Shown: positions 17,002-27,500, counted from the first letter of the stretch. The stretch: DNA of 64,000 nucleotides from Sphingomonas sp. Leaf208 (GCF_001421415.1 NZ_LMKH01000035.1:369655-433654); one strand, 5' to 3'. The notes: a model not told the origin generated them from the sequence alone. A program made the numbers and translations.

Positions 17002-17859
17002 ATGGCTGAGCATCCGACCGGTATCCCGATCCAGCTCGAGCCGCTCGTCGTTCGTGTGCTCGCGCCCAACGCTTCCCCCTATACCTATACGGGTACGCAG
17101 ACGCACATCGTCGGTATGACCGATCTTGCCGTGATCGATCCAGGCCCCGACGATTCCGGGCACATCGAGGCGCTGCGGCGCGCGATCGATAGCCGCCCGG
17201 TCAAGGCGATCGTCGTCACGCATCACCACCGCGACCATAGCCCCGCCACGCGTTCGCTCCAGTCGCTCACCGGCGCCCCGATCGTAGGCGCTGCACCGTT
17301 CGACCTCGCCGACATGGGCGCGCGAGCAGACGCGTCGTTCGATGCCGCCTACGAACCCGACCGCGTTCTTTCGGAGGGTGATACCGTCACCGGCACAGGC
17401 TGGACGCTGGAGGCGATCGCGACGCCTGGCCACACCTCGAACCATCTGGCCTTCGCGCTGCCCGAGATGAAGGCGTTGTTTTCCGGCGATCACGTCATGG
17501 GCTGGTCGACGACGATCGTCTCGCCGCCCGACGGCAATATGACCGCGTACATGGCTAGCCTCGAAAAGCTGATGGGGCGCGACGACCGCATCTATTATCC
17601 CGGCCACGGCGAGGCGATCGACAAGCCGCAACGGCTCGTCCGCGGCATGCTCGGCCACCGCAAGCAACGCGAGGGCCAGATCCTTCGCCTGCTTGGCAAG
17701 AGCGCGTTGGCGATCCCGGCGATGGTCGAGCGCATGTATGTCGGTCTCGGCGCGCAACTCGTGCCCGCCGCCGAACGATCGGTGCTGGCGCATCTGTACG
17801 ACCTGCAAGCCCGCGGACTGGTTATCGAGGAAGGCGAGACATGGCGAACGACAGCGTGA
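17002..17859 (+). CDS. MBL-fold metallo-hydrolase
   Basis: 285 aa. The metal-binding motif THHHRDHSPA is near residue 74, with TPGHTSNHLAFALP and FSGDHVMGW supplying the remaining His and Asp ligands, and YYPGHGEAI near residue 196. A C-terminal winged-helix-like segment follows (LAHLYDLQARGLV), as in LACTB2-type proteins. The substrate is probably a thioester or an RNA/nucleotide; it cannot be decided here. It overlaps the next gene by 19 bp. Confidence 0.88.
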   Translation: MAEHPTGIPIQLEPLVVRVLAPNASPYTYTGTQTHIVGMTDLAVIDPGPDDSGHIEALRRAIDSRPVKAIVVTHHHRDHSPATRSLQSLTGAPIVGAAPFDLADMGARADASFDAAYEPDRVLSEGDTVTGTGWTLEAIATPGHTSNHLAFALPEMKALFSGDHVMGWSTTIVSPPDGNMTAYMASLEKLMGRDDRIYYPGHGEAIDKPQRLVRGMLGHRKQREGQILRLLGKSALAIPAMVERMYVGLGAQLVPAAERSVLAHLYDLQARGLVIEEGETWRTTA

Positions 17860-18566
17860 CCGAACCCGTACGTAAGAGCGGCGTGGCCCCGTTCCTGGCA
17901 AAGGCCGTCGGAATCGTCTTGATCCTTGTCCTCGCAGGGCTGCTCGTGCTCTGGGGTGTGCAGCGCTACGTCAGCGACCGGCTCACGCCCGATCCGACGA
18001 CGATCGCCAGCGCCAGCCTCGAAGGACTGCGCGAGCAGAACCGGCTCTCCGCGTTCGCCGCGCGCTACGTCGCGGTCGTCACCTCGAAGCAGTCGCAGCT
18101 CGGCTTCACGACGGAGAAGACGCTGATCATGCCCGGCATGGTCCGGTACGAAGTCGACATGGCCAAGCTCACCCAGTCGGACGTCGCGTGGGATGGCACT
18201 TCGAAGATGCTGTCCGTGCGCCTTCCCGCCGTTGAGGCCGATGGCCCGCAGGTCGATCTCAACGCGGTGCGCGAATATGGTTCGGGCGGCGTGCTGACCA
18301 CGTTCACCGATGCCGAAAAGCGCCTTGACGCCGCCAACCGCCGTGCCGGCCAGATCGAGCTGATCCGCCAAGCGCGCGAGCCCGCGATGATTAAGCTCGC
18401 CCGCGACGCGACGCGCCGTGCGGTCGAACGCAGTTTCGCCATGCCGCTGCGGGCTGCCGGGATCGACGCGACCGTCGCGGTGCGCTTCGCCGACGAGCCG
18501 GTCGCGAATACCGAACGCTGGGACACCTCGCGCTCGCTGCAGGACGTGCTAGGGAATGCACGTTAA
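17841..18566 (+). CDS. DUF4230 domain-containing membrane-anchored protein
   Basis: 241 aa. A cytoplasmic N-terminus of about 23 residues is followed by one transmembrane segment (AVGIVLILVLAGLLVLWGV) and a periplasmic DUF4230 domain rich in short beta strands (YVAVVTSKQSQLGFTTEKT). Function unknown. It overlaps the MBL hydrolase gene and is followed after 15 bp by nadA, so the three are probably one transcript. Confidence 0.8.
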   Translation: MANDSVTEPVRKSGVAPFLAKAVGIVLILVLAGLLVLWGVQRYVSDRLTPDPTTIASASLEGLREQNRLSAFAARYVAVVTSKQSQLGFTTEKTLIMPGMVRYEVDMAKLTQSDVAWDGTSKMLSVRLPAVEADGPQVDLNAVREYGSGGVLTTFTDAEKRLDAANRRAGQIELIRQAREPAMIKLARDATRRAVERSFAMPLRAAGIDATVAVRFADEPVANTERWDTSRSLQDVLGNAR

Positions 18567-18581
18567 ACTCGGGATACGACC

Positions 18582-19565
18582 ATGGAATTGAACCAGAACT
18601 TCGCCGGCATCGACATCCGCGCCGAGATCGAGCGCCTCCGCAAGGAGAAGAACGCCGTCATCCTCGCGCATTATTATCAGAAGCCCGAGCTTCAGGATCT
18701 CGCCGATTTCGTCGGCGACAGCCTCGACCTGTCGCGCAAGGCGGCCGCGACCGATGCCGACGTGATCGCGTTCTGTGGCGTGCGGTTCATGGCCGAGACC
18801 GCCAAGATCCTGTCGCCCGACAAGATCGTCGTGCTCCCAGACATGGACGCCGGGTGTAGCCTCGAGGACAGCTGCCCGCCCGAGCAGTTCGCCGCCTTCC
18901 GCGCGAAGCATCCCGATCACATCGCGCTGACCTACATCAACTGCTCGACCGAGGTGAAGGCACTCTCGGACATTATCGTCACCTCGTCGTCGGCGGACAC
19001 GATCCTCGCGCAGATCCCGCCCGAGCAGAAGATCATCTTCGGCCCCGACCGTAACCTGGGCGGTTACCTCGCGCGGAAGACCGGCCGCGACATGCTGCTG
19101 TGGCCGGGCGTGTGCATCGTCCACGAGGCGTTCAGCGAGACCGAGCTGATGAAGCTGAAGGCGCAGCATCCCGGTGCGCCCGTCGTGGCGCATCCCGAGT
19201 GCCCGCCGATCATTCTCGACCACGCGGATTATGTCGGCTCGACGCGCGGCATTCTCGATTATGCGCTCGCGATGCCCGGCGACACGCTGATCGTCGCGAC
19301 CGAGCCACACATTATCCATCAGATGGAAAAGGCGCTGCCGAACAAGCGTTTCATCGGCGCGCCGGGCGCCGACGGGAACTGCAACTGCAACATCTGTCCG
19401 TACATGGCGCTCAACACGCTCGAAAAGCTGTACGTTGCGCTACGCGATCTGGCGCCGCGGATCGAGATCAAGGAGGGGCTCCGGCTCCAGGCGAAGAAGA
19501 GCCTCGACCGCATGCTGTCGATGGCATCGAATAGCGTGGGGAAGGGTGATCTCGGGCCGAAGTGA
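18582..19565 (+). CDS. nadA: Quinolinate synthase
   Basis: 327 aa. It condenses iminoaspartate with dihydroxyacetone phosphate to quinolinate in NAD synthesis. Motifs are ILAHYYQKPELQDLADFVGDS near residue 25, cluster Cys candidates in YINCSTEVKALS and CNCNICPYMALN, and VVAHPECPPII. nadC lies 0.4 kb downstream, but a small gene on the other strand separates them. nadB is not in the window. Confidence 0.97.
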   Translation: MELNQNFAGIDIRAEIERLRKEKNAVILAHYYQKPELQDLADFVGDSLDLSRKAAATDADVIAFCGVRFMAETAKILSPDKIVVLPDMDAGCSLEDSCPPEQFAAFRAKHPDHIALTYINCSTEVKALSDIIVTSSSADTILAQIPPEQKIIFGPDRNLGGYLARKTGRDMLLWPGVCIVHEAFSETELMKLKAQHPGAPVVAHPECPPIILDHADYVGSTRGILDYALAMPGDTLIVATEPHIIHQMEKALPNKRFIGAPGADGNCNCNICPYMALNTLEKLYVALRDLAPRIEIKEGLRLQAKKSLDRMLSMASNSVGKGDLGPK

Positions 19566-19590
19566 CGGCCCGTTTCAATTGGCCGCCGCT

Positions 19591-19612
19591 CGGGCTGGAT
19601 TACTCTAGCCCG
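19591..19612. terminator. Weak hairpin between nadA and the convergent 50-aa gene
   Basis: CGGGCT (19591-19596) and AGCCCG (19607-19612) enclose a 10-nt loop. The stem is short and there is no clear T-run. Confidence 0.3.
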
Positions 19613-19650
19613 GCGCGGTCACATCAGGAATAGTTCAGATCAGGGCGCGC

Positions 19651-19803
19651 TCAGAGCGCCGGGACGTCGACATCGCTCAACTGGGCGAGCGCCTGGTCGA
19701 TATGGATGGCAGCAAGCGGCAGCTGCAGCGTGTCGGCCAGCGTAAGGGCTTCGTCCAGCAGGGCATGCAGGCGTGCGGTATCGGCCATCGTGGTGGTGGG
19801 CAT
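19651..19803 (-). CDS. 50-aa hypothetical protein between nadA and nadC
   Basis: Complementary frame from the ATG at 19803. The product begins MPTTTMADTARLHALLDEAL, has an amphipathic helix-turn-helix pattern (TLADTLQLPLAAIHIDQAL) and is acidic overall, with no membrane segment. RBS GAGG lies 8 nt upstream. An EcfG-like promoter with 16-nt spacing (19830-19854) gives a leader of about 20 nt. I believe short proteins of this look occur in other sphingomonads, but I cannot name a family. Function unknown. Confidence 0.65.
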   Translation of the reverse strand: MPTTTMADTARLHALLDEALTLADTLQLPLAAIHIDQALAQLSDVDVPAL

Positions 19804-19829
19804 AAGAATATCCTCGGTAGTGATCGGCA

Positions 19830-19854
19830 AACCCTCGACGTCTCGAATGGTTCC
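19830..19854 (-). promoter_or_regulatory. EcfG-like promoter upstream of the 50-aa gene
   Basis: Minus strand GGAAC (19854-19850), 16 nt, then GGTT (19833-19830). One -10 base differs from CGTT. It has the same GGAACCAT start and GGTTT end as the nepR promoter. Confidence 0.5.
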
Positions 19855-19968
19855 TATGCCGGAAAATAATTCGATGAGTCGAATGAACCGTGAAGTCACT
19901 GTTCCGACCGTCTCTTTTTTGGCACCGCGCGCCGAGCATATTTTCGACCAACAATCCGGAGACGACAG

Positions 19969-20820
19969 GTGAAGACAGCATTGCCCGAGTCGTTCGATAT
20001 CGACGCCTTCGTCGCGGCGACGCTGGCCGAGGATCTCGGTACGATCGGCGACATAACGTCCGCCGCAGTCATCCCCGCAGACGCGCGGTTCACCGGCGTC
20101 ATGGACAGCCGCGATCCGATCGTCGTCGCTGGCCTCGATCTTGCCGAAGCCTTCTTCCGTGCGCTGGACCCGGATGTGCGGATCGAACGCCTCGTCCGCG
20201 ATGGGCAGCAGGTGACGGCCGGCACCGAACTCATGCGGCTCGAAGGGGCAGGGCGCGCGATGCTGACGGCAGAGCGATCCGCGCTCAACACCGTCCAGCA
20301 TCTGTCGGGAATCGCGACGATGACACGCGCGTATGTCGACGTGATCGAGGGAACGGGCGCGATCCTGCTCGACACGCGCAAGACGATCCCGGGCCTACGC
20401 GTGCTGGAGAAATACGCGACCCGGATGGGTGGTGCGCAGAACCACCGCATGGGGCTTTGGGATGCGGCGATGATCAAGGACAATCACGTCGCGGTTGCCG
20501 GTGGCGTTGGCGAGGCGGTCCGGCGCGCCAAGGCCGCGGGAATCGCGCAGATCATCGTCGAGGTCGACCGCATCGACCAGATCAAGCCGGCGCTGGAGGC
20601 TGGAGCGACCCACCTGCTGCTCGACAATATGTCGCCAGCGATGTTGCGCGAAGCGGTGGCGCTCGTTGCCGGTCGTGTCCCCACCGAGGCATCGGGCGGT
20701 GTCAACCTCGACACCATCCGCGCGATTGCTGAATCTGGCGTGACCTACGTGTCGGTCGGCCGCTTGACGCAGTCGGCGCCCGCAGCAGATATAGGGCTGG
20801 ACTTCGCGACCGTCGAATAG
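19969..20820 (+). CDS. nadC: Nicotinate-nucleotide pyrophosphorylase (carboxylating)
   Basis: 283 aa. It converts quinolinate and PRPP to nicotinate mononucleotide, the step after NadA. Visible motifs are TAERSALNTVQHLSGIAT, DTRKTIPGLRVLEKYA, GGAQNHRMGLWDAAMIKDNH (catalytic Lys and His) and EASGGVNLDTIRAIAESGV. The length is normal for the family. Confidence 0.97.
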   Translation: MKTALPESFDIDAFVAATLAEDLGTIGDITSAAVIPADARFTGVMDSRDPIVVAGLDLAEAFFRALDPDVRIERLVRDGQQVTAGTELMRLEGAGRAMLTAERSALNTVQHLSGIATMTRAYVDVIEGTGAILLDTRKTIPGLRVLEKYATRMGGAQNHRMGLWDAAMIKDNHVAVAGGVGEAVRRAKAAGIAQIIVEVDRIDQIKPALEAGATHLLLDNMSPAMLREAVALVAGRVPTEASGGVNLDTIRAIAESGVTYVSVGRLTQSAPAADIGLDFATVE

Positions 20821-20872
20821 CTCCGCCAGATCCGGTGCGGGCCTTCGGCTGGCCAGGTCAGGGAGTAGGACC

Positions 20873-21331
20873 ATGATCAGGCCGGTTGCCATCGTTCGCT
20901 ACGAGCGCCTCTATTGGGCGGCGTTCATACTGGATACGGTCGTTGCAGCGATGACCTGGACGCAGCGCGAGGCGATCGTCACCGCCTACCCAGTACTCGC
21001 CAAGGCGACGTGGATATTGCCGACGTTCCAGGCGATCGGGATCGCGGTGACGGTGCTGCTCTGGTATTTCACCGCCCGCGCGCCGAGCGTCGTCGCGAAA
21101 TGGGTGGTCGTGATCCTCGCCGCCTTGTCGACCTGGGCCGCCGTCCAGGCGCTTGCGACGCTCGCGACGGGTAGCGCGATTGTCGGCGCGGCATCGATCC
21201 TCTCGCTCATCGCAGAAGCACTCTACGTCGCCGCCGCCGTCCACCTCTTCCGGCCCGGCAGCAAAGCCTGGTTCGGTCAGGACGACGACGCCGATTTCGA
21301 CACGGATACCGACAGAGGGAACGTCGCATGA
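20873..21331 (+). CDS. Four-helix integral membrane protein, unknown function
   Basis: 152 aa with about four hydrophobic segments (near residues 15-32, 45-65, 73-92 and 98-120) and an acidic tail ending DDDADFDTDTDRGNVA. No family recognised. Its stop overlaps the start of the RNase T2 gene (ATGA), so the two are translated together. Confidence 0.75.
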   Translation: MIRPVAIVRYERLYWAAFILDTVVAAMTWTQREAIVTAYPVLAKATWILPTFQAIGIAVTVLLWYFTARAPSVVAKWVVVILAALSTWAAVQALATLATGSAIVGAASILSLIAEALYVAAAVHLFRPGSKAWFGQDDDADFDTDTDRGNVA

Positions 21332-22041
21332 TCTCCAGGCTGACCCTCGCCGCCGTCGCGATCGCGTTGCCGAGCGTCGTGCAGGCGCAGGCTTATCAAT
21401 GCTCGACTCCCACGTCCGTCGAGCGCGTCCGCCCGGACTTGCCGTCGGAGAGCCAGCCGAAGCGCGATATCCCGATCGGCAGCTACACGCTCGCGATCAC
21501 CTGGGCGCCGCAATATTGCCGAGAGAATGGTGATCGCACCGGGTCGACCTTCCAGTGCGGCGCGGGGAACCGGTTCGGCTTTACGCTGCACGGCCTGTGG
21601 CCGGACGGGGTCGGCAAGGACTGGCCGCAATATTGTCATGACGCCGAGTTCGTGCCGCCTCCGGTGATCCGCGCGCATCTCTGCACGACGCCGTCTGCGC
21701 AGTTGCTCCAGCACGAATGGGCCAAGCACGGTACCTGCATGCCCGGCTATCGTCCGGCGAAGTATTTCAACCAGTCGGCCGGGCTGTACGGCAAGCTCAG
21801 CTATCCGGACATGAACGCGTTGTCGCGAGCACCGCTGACGGCGGGCCGGTTCGCGACGGCGATGGCGGGCGTGAACCCCGGCCTGAAGGCTGACATGATG
21901 CGGGTTACCGCGACGAAGCAGGGCTGGCTCGACGAGGTCTGGATCTGCCTGGACCGTCGCTTCCGCTACCGCCGCTGCCCCGTGCATCAGGGCGGACTGA
22001 ACCCGAGCGCACCGCTTCAGATCTGGCGCGGTAGTCGATAA
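21328..22041 (+). CDS. Ribonuclease T2 family protein, exported
   Basis: 237 aa. N-terminal signal peptide (MISRLTLAAVAIALPSVVQAQA). Both catalytic segments are present: CAS I in FTLHGLWPDG and CAS II in HEWAKHGTCM, giving the two active-site His. Several Cys pairs fit the disulfides of this periplasmic RNase I-like family, which cleaves RNA unspecifically through 2',3'-cyclic phosphates. It probably scavenges RNA. It is coupled to the membrane protein upstream. Confidence 0.92.
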   Translation: MISRLTLAAVAIALPSVVQAQAYQCSTPTSVERVRPDLPSESQPKRDIPIGSYTLAITWAPQYCRENGDRTGSTFQCGAGNRFGFTLHGLWPDGVGKDWPQYCHDAEFVPPPVIRAHLCTTPSAQLLQHEWAKHGTCMPGYRPAKYFNQSAGLYGKLSYPDMNALSRAPLTAGRFATAMAGVNPGLKADMMRVTATKQGWLDEVWICLDRRFRYRRCPVHQGGLNPSAPLQIWRGSR

Positions 22042-22090
22042 GCGGTAGGTGGTCGCTAAATAAGCATGGTACGGGGCCCCACGCCACATC

Positions 22091-22239
22091 CCGTTCGTGC
22101 TGAGTAGAGACCGAGTAGCTCCGCAAGGAGCGTATCGAGGGCGCGTATCGAAGCATGGGTTCCGCGCGCCAACTGTCCTTCGATACGCCGTCTCGATACG
22201 CTCCGTTGGAGCTACTCGACGGCTACTCGGGACGAACGG
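22091..22239. repeat. Large hairpin repeat (family D, copy 1)
   Basis: Begins CCGTTCGTGCTGAGTAG and ends CTACTCGGGACGAACGG. Inside are paired GAGTAGCTCCGCAAGGAGCG / CGCTCCGTTGGAGCTACTC and two CGTATCGA blocks. This ~150-bp imperfect palindrome has a second copy at 29884-30019. It fills the gap between the RNase T2 gene and the 65-aa gene. Confidence 0.8.
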
Positions 22240-22258
22240 AAATGAGGCGCGATGCCCT

Positions 22259-22456
22259 CTACCGCCGGTCCCTCAACCAAACCAGCACCGCCGCCAGCAC
22301 GCCAACGCCCGTCCCAACCAGAAACCCCGGCGTCGCCTGCCCGATCGCAAACCCCACCCCCGCACCGCCCAGCATCCCCAGCGCGACGAGGAACCCGCCC
22401 GCAGCGCTCGGGTCCTTGTGGGGGGGGAGGGTGTCGCGGGAAGTCGGTTCGGCCAT
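22259..22456 (-). CDS. 65-aa membrane protein
   Basis: Starts MAEPTSRDTLPPHKDPSAAGG. Two closely spaced hydrophobic glycine-rich segments follow (FLVALGMLGGAGVGFAIGQ and FLVGTGVGVLAAVLVWL), ending in RDRR. The ATG at 22456 was chosen because AGGAT lies 6 nt upstream; the frame runs on to 22498. The glycine-zipper-like pattern is shared with many small inner-membrane proteins. No family assigned. It is divergent from tamA. Confidence 0.6.
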   Translation of the reverse strand: MAEPTSRDTLPPHKDPSAAGGFLVALGMLGGAGVGFAIGQATPGFLVGTGVGVLAAVLVWLRDRR

Positions 22457-22588
22457 CGCCATATCCTGCCACGCGCAGCCATGGGATGCCAGCCACACGC
22501 CACATCCGATCCGCCGCCCAGACGAAACGTGGCGGAAATACGGCGTTAGATACTGTTCCGCAACGACAAGCCCGGCTAGGAGCCGGAC

Positions 22589-24583
22589 ATGGTGTTCCGC
22601 GTCGGGCGAGCCGGGCCGGCCGCCGCCTTTTTCGTTCTGACGACAGCGGGTGCCCTACCTTGCGCGGGCATACGTGCCGCAGGCGCACAAACCGCGCCCG
22701 TGCCGACCCAGACGCAGGCAAGCCCGACCGCCGACACGCCGATGTCGCTCGACCCCAATTCACCGCTTGCTGCGTTACCAGATATCGGCGTCGCCTGGCC
22801 CGATCTCGCCACGTCGCCGATGGACCCGGCCGCCACGGTCGCCGCGGTCGATGCCAATACTGAAAGCCGCTACGCTTGGCGGATCGACGGCATCGACGGG
22901 ATCAACGACGCGCTGCTGCGACAGCGGTTCGCACAACTTTCGACGCTCGACGCGAACGACCACCAGGCCGCCAACGCCGCGCAACTCGATCGACGCGCGC
23001 GCGAGGATGCCGATCTGCTCAACAGCCTGCTTCGCGCTGAGGGCTATTACGACTCCAGCGTCGTCACGCGCGTCGAGCCGGGCGCGAAACCAATGGTCGT
23101 GCTGTCCGCCACCCCCGGCACGCTCTACAAATTCAAGGGCGTGACGATCGACGGCATCGCTGCGGCGGGCGACAAGGCACCGGGCCTGACGACTGCGTTC
23201 GGGATCAAGCCCGAAGACCCGGTCAATTCCGATGCGATCGTCGCGGGGCAGGCCAAGCTGACGACGCAAATCGGCCGCGAAGGCTTTCCGTTCGCCAAGG
23301 TCGGCGATCCGGCGATCGTCGTCGACCACGCCACCCGCACCGCGACGCTCGACCTGTCCGTTCAACCCGGCGGCGCGCGCAAGTTCGGGCAAGTCGTCGC
23401 ACTCCCCGGCAATCGCGTGTTCGGCGCGGACCATGTCGCAGAGATCGCGCGCTTCTCGCCCGGCGACCTATATGACGCCGCCAAACTCGACGACCTCCGC
23501 CGCGCGCTGATCCAGACCAGCCTCGTGTCCGCGGTCGACCTGAAGCCGGTGCAGGGCGCGACGCCCGATACCGTCGACATCGCCGTCAAGCTCGATCGCG
23601 CGCCGCCGCATACCATTGCGGGCGAACTCGGCTACGGCACCGGCGAAGGCGCGCGCGCGGAACTCAGTTGGACGCACCGCAACCTGTTCCCGCCCGAAGG
23701 CGCGCTGACACTGCGCGGCGTGTTGGGAACGCAGGAACAGCTCGGCTCGGTCGTCTTCCGCCGCAATAATTTCAAGGCGCGCGACCGGGTGCTGACACTC
23801 CAGGCGTCCGCGGCGCATACCAATCGAAACGCGTATGACGCGAAGACCTACTCGCTAGCCGGCACGCTGGAGCGCCAGACCAACATCTTCTTCCAGAAGA
23901 CCTGGACATGGTCCGTGGGCGCCGAACTGCTCGCTTCGGACGAGCAGGACGTGATCCTCTCGACCGGCGCTCCACGGCGCCGCACCTTCTTCATCGGCGC
24001 ACTGCCGACCAGTCTCAATTACGACGGCTCGGACGATCTGCTCAACCCGACCAAGGGCTTCCGTCTCGGCGGCCGGATCAGCCCCGAAGTGTCGCTGCAG
24101 GGCTCGGTATTCGGTTATGCCCGCACCCAGTTCGACGGTAGCGTGTATCAACCATTCGGCGACCGGGTGGTCCTCGCCGCGCGCACCCGGCTCGGCACGA
24201 TAGTCGGCGCCCCGCGCGACCAGGTCGCGCCATCACGGCGTTTCTACGCCGGCGGCGGCGCGTCGGTGCGCGGTTACGGCTATCAGTCGATCGGCCCGCG
24301 CGACCCCAACAACGACCCGATCGGCGGCCGCAGCCTGACCGAATTCTCGATCGAGGCCCGCGTCCGCGTCCTCGGCAGCTTCGGGATCGTGCCGTTCCTC
24401 GACGCGGGCAATATCTACACCTCGCCGCTGCCGAAATTCACCGGGCTGCAATACGGCACCGGGATCGGCGTGCGCTATTATTCGAACTTCGGCCCGATTC
24501 GCCTCGACGTCGGCACCCCGATCAACCCACAGCCCGGCGACAGCCGCATCGCCGTTTACGTCTCGCTGGGGCAGGCGTTTTGA
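22589..24583 (+). CDS. tamA: Outer-membrane assembly protein TamA (BamA/Omp85 family)
   Basis: 664 aa. Signal peptide at the start (FFVLTTAGALPCAGIRAAGA), then POTRA domains (roughly residues 80-310, including YDSSVVTRVEPG and LYKFKGVTIDG) and a 16-strand barrel. The L6-loop motif ASVRGYGYQSIGPRD near residue 560 is the conserved RGY/RGF of Omp85 proteins. It inserts autotransporters and other proteins together with TamB, whose gene overlaps its stop. RBS AGGAG precedes the ATG. Confidence 0.93.
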   Translation: MVFRVGRAGPAAAFFVLTTAGALPCAGIRAAGAQTAPVPTQTQASPTADTPMSLDPNSPLAALPDIGVAWPDLATSPMDPAATVAAVDANTESRYAWRIDGIDGINDALLRQRFAQLSTLDANDHQAANAAQLDRRAREDADLLNSLLRAEGYYDSSVVTRVEPGAKPMVVLSATPGTLYKFKGVTIDGIAAAGDKAPGLTTAFGIKPEDPVNSDAIVAGQAKLTTQIGREGFPFAKVGDPAIVVDHATRTATLDLSVQPGGARKFGQVVALPGNRVFGADHVAEIARFSPGDLYDAAKLDDLRRALIQTSLVSAVDLKPVQGATPDTVDIAVKLDRAPPHTIAGELGYGTGEGARAELSWTHRNLFPPEGALTLRGVLGTQEQLGSVVFRRNNFKARDRVLTLQASAAHTNRNAYDAKTYSLAGTLERQTNIFFQKTWTWSVGAELLASDEQDVILSTGAPRRRTFFIGALPTSLNYDGSDDLLNPTKGFRLGGRISPEVSLQGSVFGYARTQFDGSVYQPFGDRVVLAARTRLGTIVGAPRDQVAPSRRFYAGGGASVRGYGYQSIGPRDPNNDPIGGRSLTEFSIEARVRVLGSFGIVPFLDAGNIYTSPLPKFTGLQYGTGIGVRYYSNFGPIRLDVGTPINPQPGDSRIAVYVSLGQAF

Positions 24584-27500
24584 GCGAAGACGTCATCCTC
24601 CCAAAGCGCCGAATCGCCTGGTGGCGATGGATCGTCAGCGCGGTTATCGCGCTGCTCGCGATCGTCGGCGCCGCGTTGCTGATCGTCGACACCGACATCG
24701 GCCATCGTTTCGTCGCGGACCGGATCGCGGCGATCAAGACCGCCAACGGCCTGCGCTTTACCGTCGGTCGGATCGACGGCTCGCTGTATGGCGACACCCG
24801 CCTGACCGATCTCCGCGTGTACGATCTTGAGGGTCTCGTCTTCCAGGCGCCCAACGTCACGCTCGACTGGTCGCCGTTCGATTGGTTCTCGAAACGCCTC
24901 GAGATACGCCGCCTGATCGTCGATCGCGCGATCCTGACGCACACCCCGCGCACGCGCCCGTCGAAGACGCGTGGCCCGATCCTGCCCGACTTCGACATCC
25001 ATATCGGCAAGCTCTCGGTCGGCCGCCTCACGCTCGCGAAACGCGTGCTCGGGACCGAGCGGATCGGGACGCTCGAAGGCCGCGCGGACATTCGCTCCGG
25101 CCGAGCGCTGGTAGACCTTGAGGCACGCGTCGCCGGCAGCGACGACCTGAAGCTCCGGATCGACGCCGAGCCCGCCCGCGACCGCTTCGACCTCGACGTC
25201 GCCGCGAAGGGGGCCGCGGGCGGCGTGCTCGCGCGGATGGTGAAGGCGAAGGGCCCGGTCGCGCTCGCGGTCACCGGCGACGGCAGCTGGGCGAAGTGGA
25301 ACGGCCGCGCGAACGGCATCGTCGGCACGACGCGCGTCGTCGATCTTGCGCTCGCGCAGGTCGCAGGCCGCTACACCCTTTCGGGCACGCTCGCGCCGTC
25401 GTCGCTGCTGAAGGGCCGGCTGCAAAAGCTGACCGCGCCGCGCATCCTCGTCAACGGCAGCGCCGGGTTCGCCAACCGCCGCCTCGACGGCCAGCTCTCG
25501 CTGCGCACGCCCGCGCTCGCGGTCGACACGACCGGCATCATCGATCTCGCCGCCAACGCCTACCGCGACGTGCGGATCAAGGCACGACTGCTCCGGCCCC
25601 CCGCGCTGTTCGCCAACATGACCGGCAACATGGTCGAGTTGCGCGCGATCCTCGACGGCCCGTTCGCTACCGCGGCGTTCGACTATCGCCTCGACGCCAG
25701 CCGCTTCGCGTTCGACCAGACCGGGTTCGAGAACGCCCACGCCGCTGGCAAGGGCCGCCTGTCCGCGGCACCCGTAGCGGTCCCCATCCGCTTCACCGCC
25801 GCGCGCGTGACTGGCGTTGGCACTGTCGCGGGCGGGATTCTGCGCAACCTGTCGGTCGACGGCCTGCTCCGCGTGACGCCGACGCTGCTCACCGGCGACG
25901 CGCTCAAGCTCCGGTCGGACAAGCTCACCGGCAGCATCAATCTCGCGGTCGACCTCCGCAACGGCCAGTTCGAGGTCGGCATCAACGGCGGGCTCGGGCG
26001 CTATCTGATCCCCGGCCTCGGCATCGTCGACGTCAAGTCGACCCTGCGTGTCGTCCCCGGCCCGAACCGCAAGGGCACGCGGGTGATCGGCCAGGGCAGC
26101 GCGCAGATGGTGCGGCTCGACAACGCGTTCTTCCGCAGCCTCGCAGGGGGACTGCCGCGGATCACTACCAACCTCGAACGCACCACCGACGGCGTGCTGC
26201 ACTTCACCAACCTAGTCCTCACCGCGCCGCAAATCCGGCTGACCGGCAACGGCTATCGTCGGCGCGACGGCACCTTCCATTTCGAGGGCGGCGGGCGCCA
26301 GCAGACTTACGGCCCGGTGACGCTGAAACTCGACGGCCAGATCGAGAAGCCGACTCTCGACCTCGTCTTCGCCAGCCCGAACGCGTCACTCGGGCTGTCG
26401 AACGTCCGCGCGCATCTCGATCCGACGCCGCAGGGTTTCGCGTTCACCGCGGTGGGCGGATCGCGGCTCGGGCCGTTCACCACCAATGGCGCGATCCTGT
26501 TGCCGCCCGGCGCCGATGCGACGATCGCCATCGCCGCGCTGAACGTCGCGGGCACCAAGGCGACCGGGAACATCGCGGTCGTCGATGGCGGGTTCAACGG
26601 TGCGCTCGCGGTTGCCGGCGGTGGCATCTCCGGCGAACTCCTGTTCCGCCCGGTCGGCCAGATTCAAGGCGTCGAAGGCCATCTCGCCGCAAAGGCCGCG
26701 ACGCTCGACGGTATCGCGCTCCGCCAGGGCAAGCTCGATTTCGTCACGCTGCTCGATCCCGCCGGAACCTCGATCGAGGCGACCGCGACCGGCCTCGGCC
26801 TGCGTCGCGGCACGTTCAGCCTCGCCCGGTTCAATGGTTCCGCGTCGCTGCGCGGCGGCGTCGGCACGATCAAGACATCGATCGCCGGCTCCCGCGGCCG
26901 CGCGTTCGATATCCAGAGCGTTACGCAGGTGACCGCCAACAGCTACGCGATCACCGCGCAAGGCACGCTCGACGGCCGCCCGCTTAAACTGCTCACGCCG
27001 GCGGTTTTGACCCAGGAACAAGATGGCTGGCATCTGGCGCCGACCAAGCTCAGCTTCTCGGGCGGCGAGGCCCAGGTCGGCGGCCGCTTCACTGCCGCCA
27101 GCACCGCGATCGACGCCAGCCTGACGCGCATGCCGCTCGCGATCCTCGACATCGCCTATCCCGGGCTCGGTCTCAGCGGCAGCGCCTCGGGAAGCTTCAC
27201 GATCGCGACCGCCAATGGTGCGGCCCCGACCGGCAAGGCGAACGTGACGATCCGCGGGCTCAGCCGCGCCGGTCTCGTCCTCTCGTCGCGGCCGATCGAC
27301 GTCGGCGTCGCGGCGGTGCTCTCCCCCGACAAGCTCGGCCTGCGCGCGGTGATCGCGTCGGCTGGCAAGACCATCGGCCGCGCCCAGGCCCAGCTTGCGC
27401 CGCTGGGGCAGGGGGATTTGGCCTCCCGAATCAGCAACGCCCGCCTGTTCGGACAACTCCGCTACAGTGGCCCGGCCGACACGCTCTGGCGCCTCACGGG

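Noticed and set aside
22535..22559. EcfG promoter before the 65-aa membrane protein gene
   Set aside because: GGAAC on the minus strand is followed after 16 nt by TTTC, which does not fit the -10.
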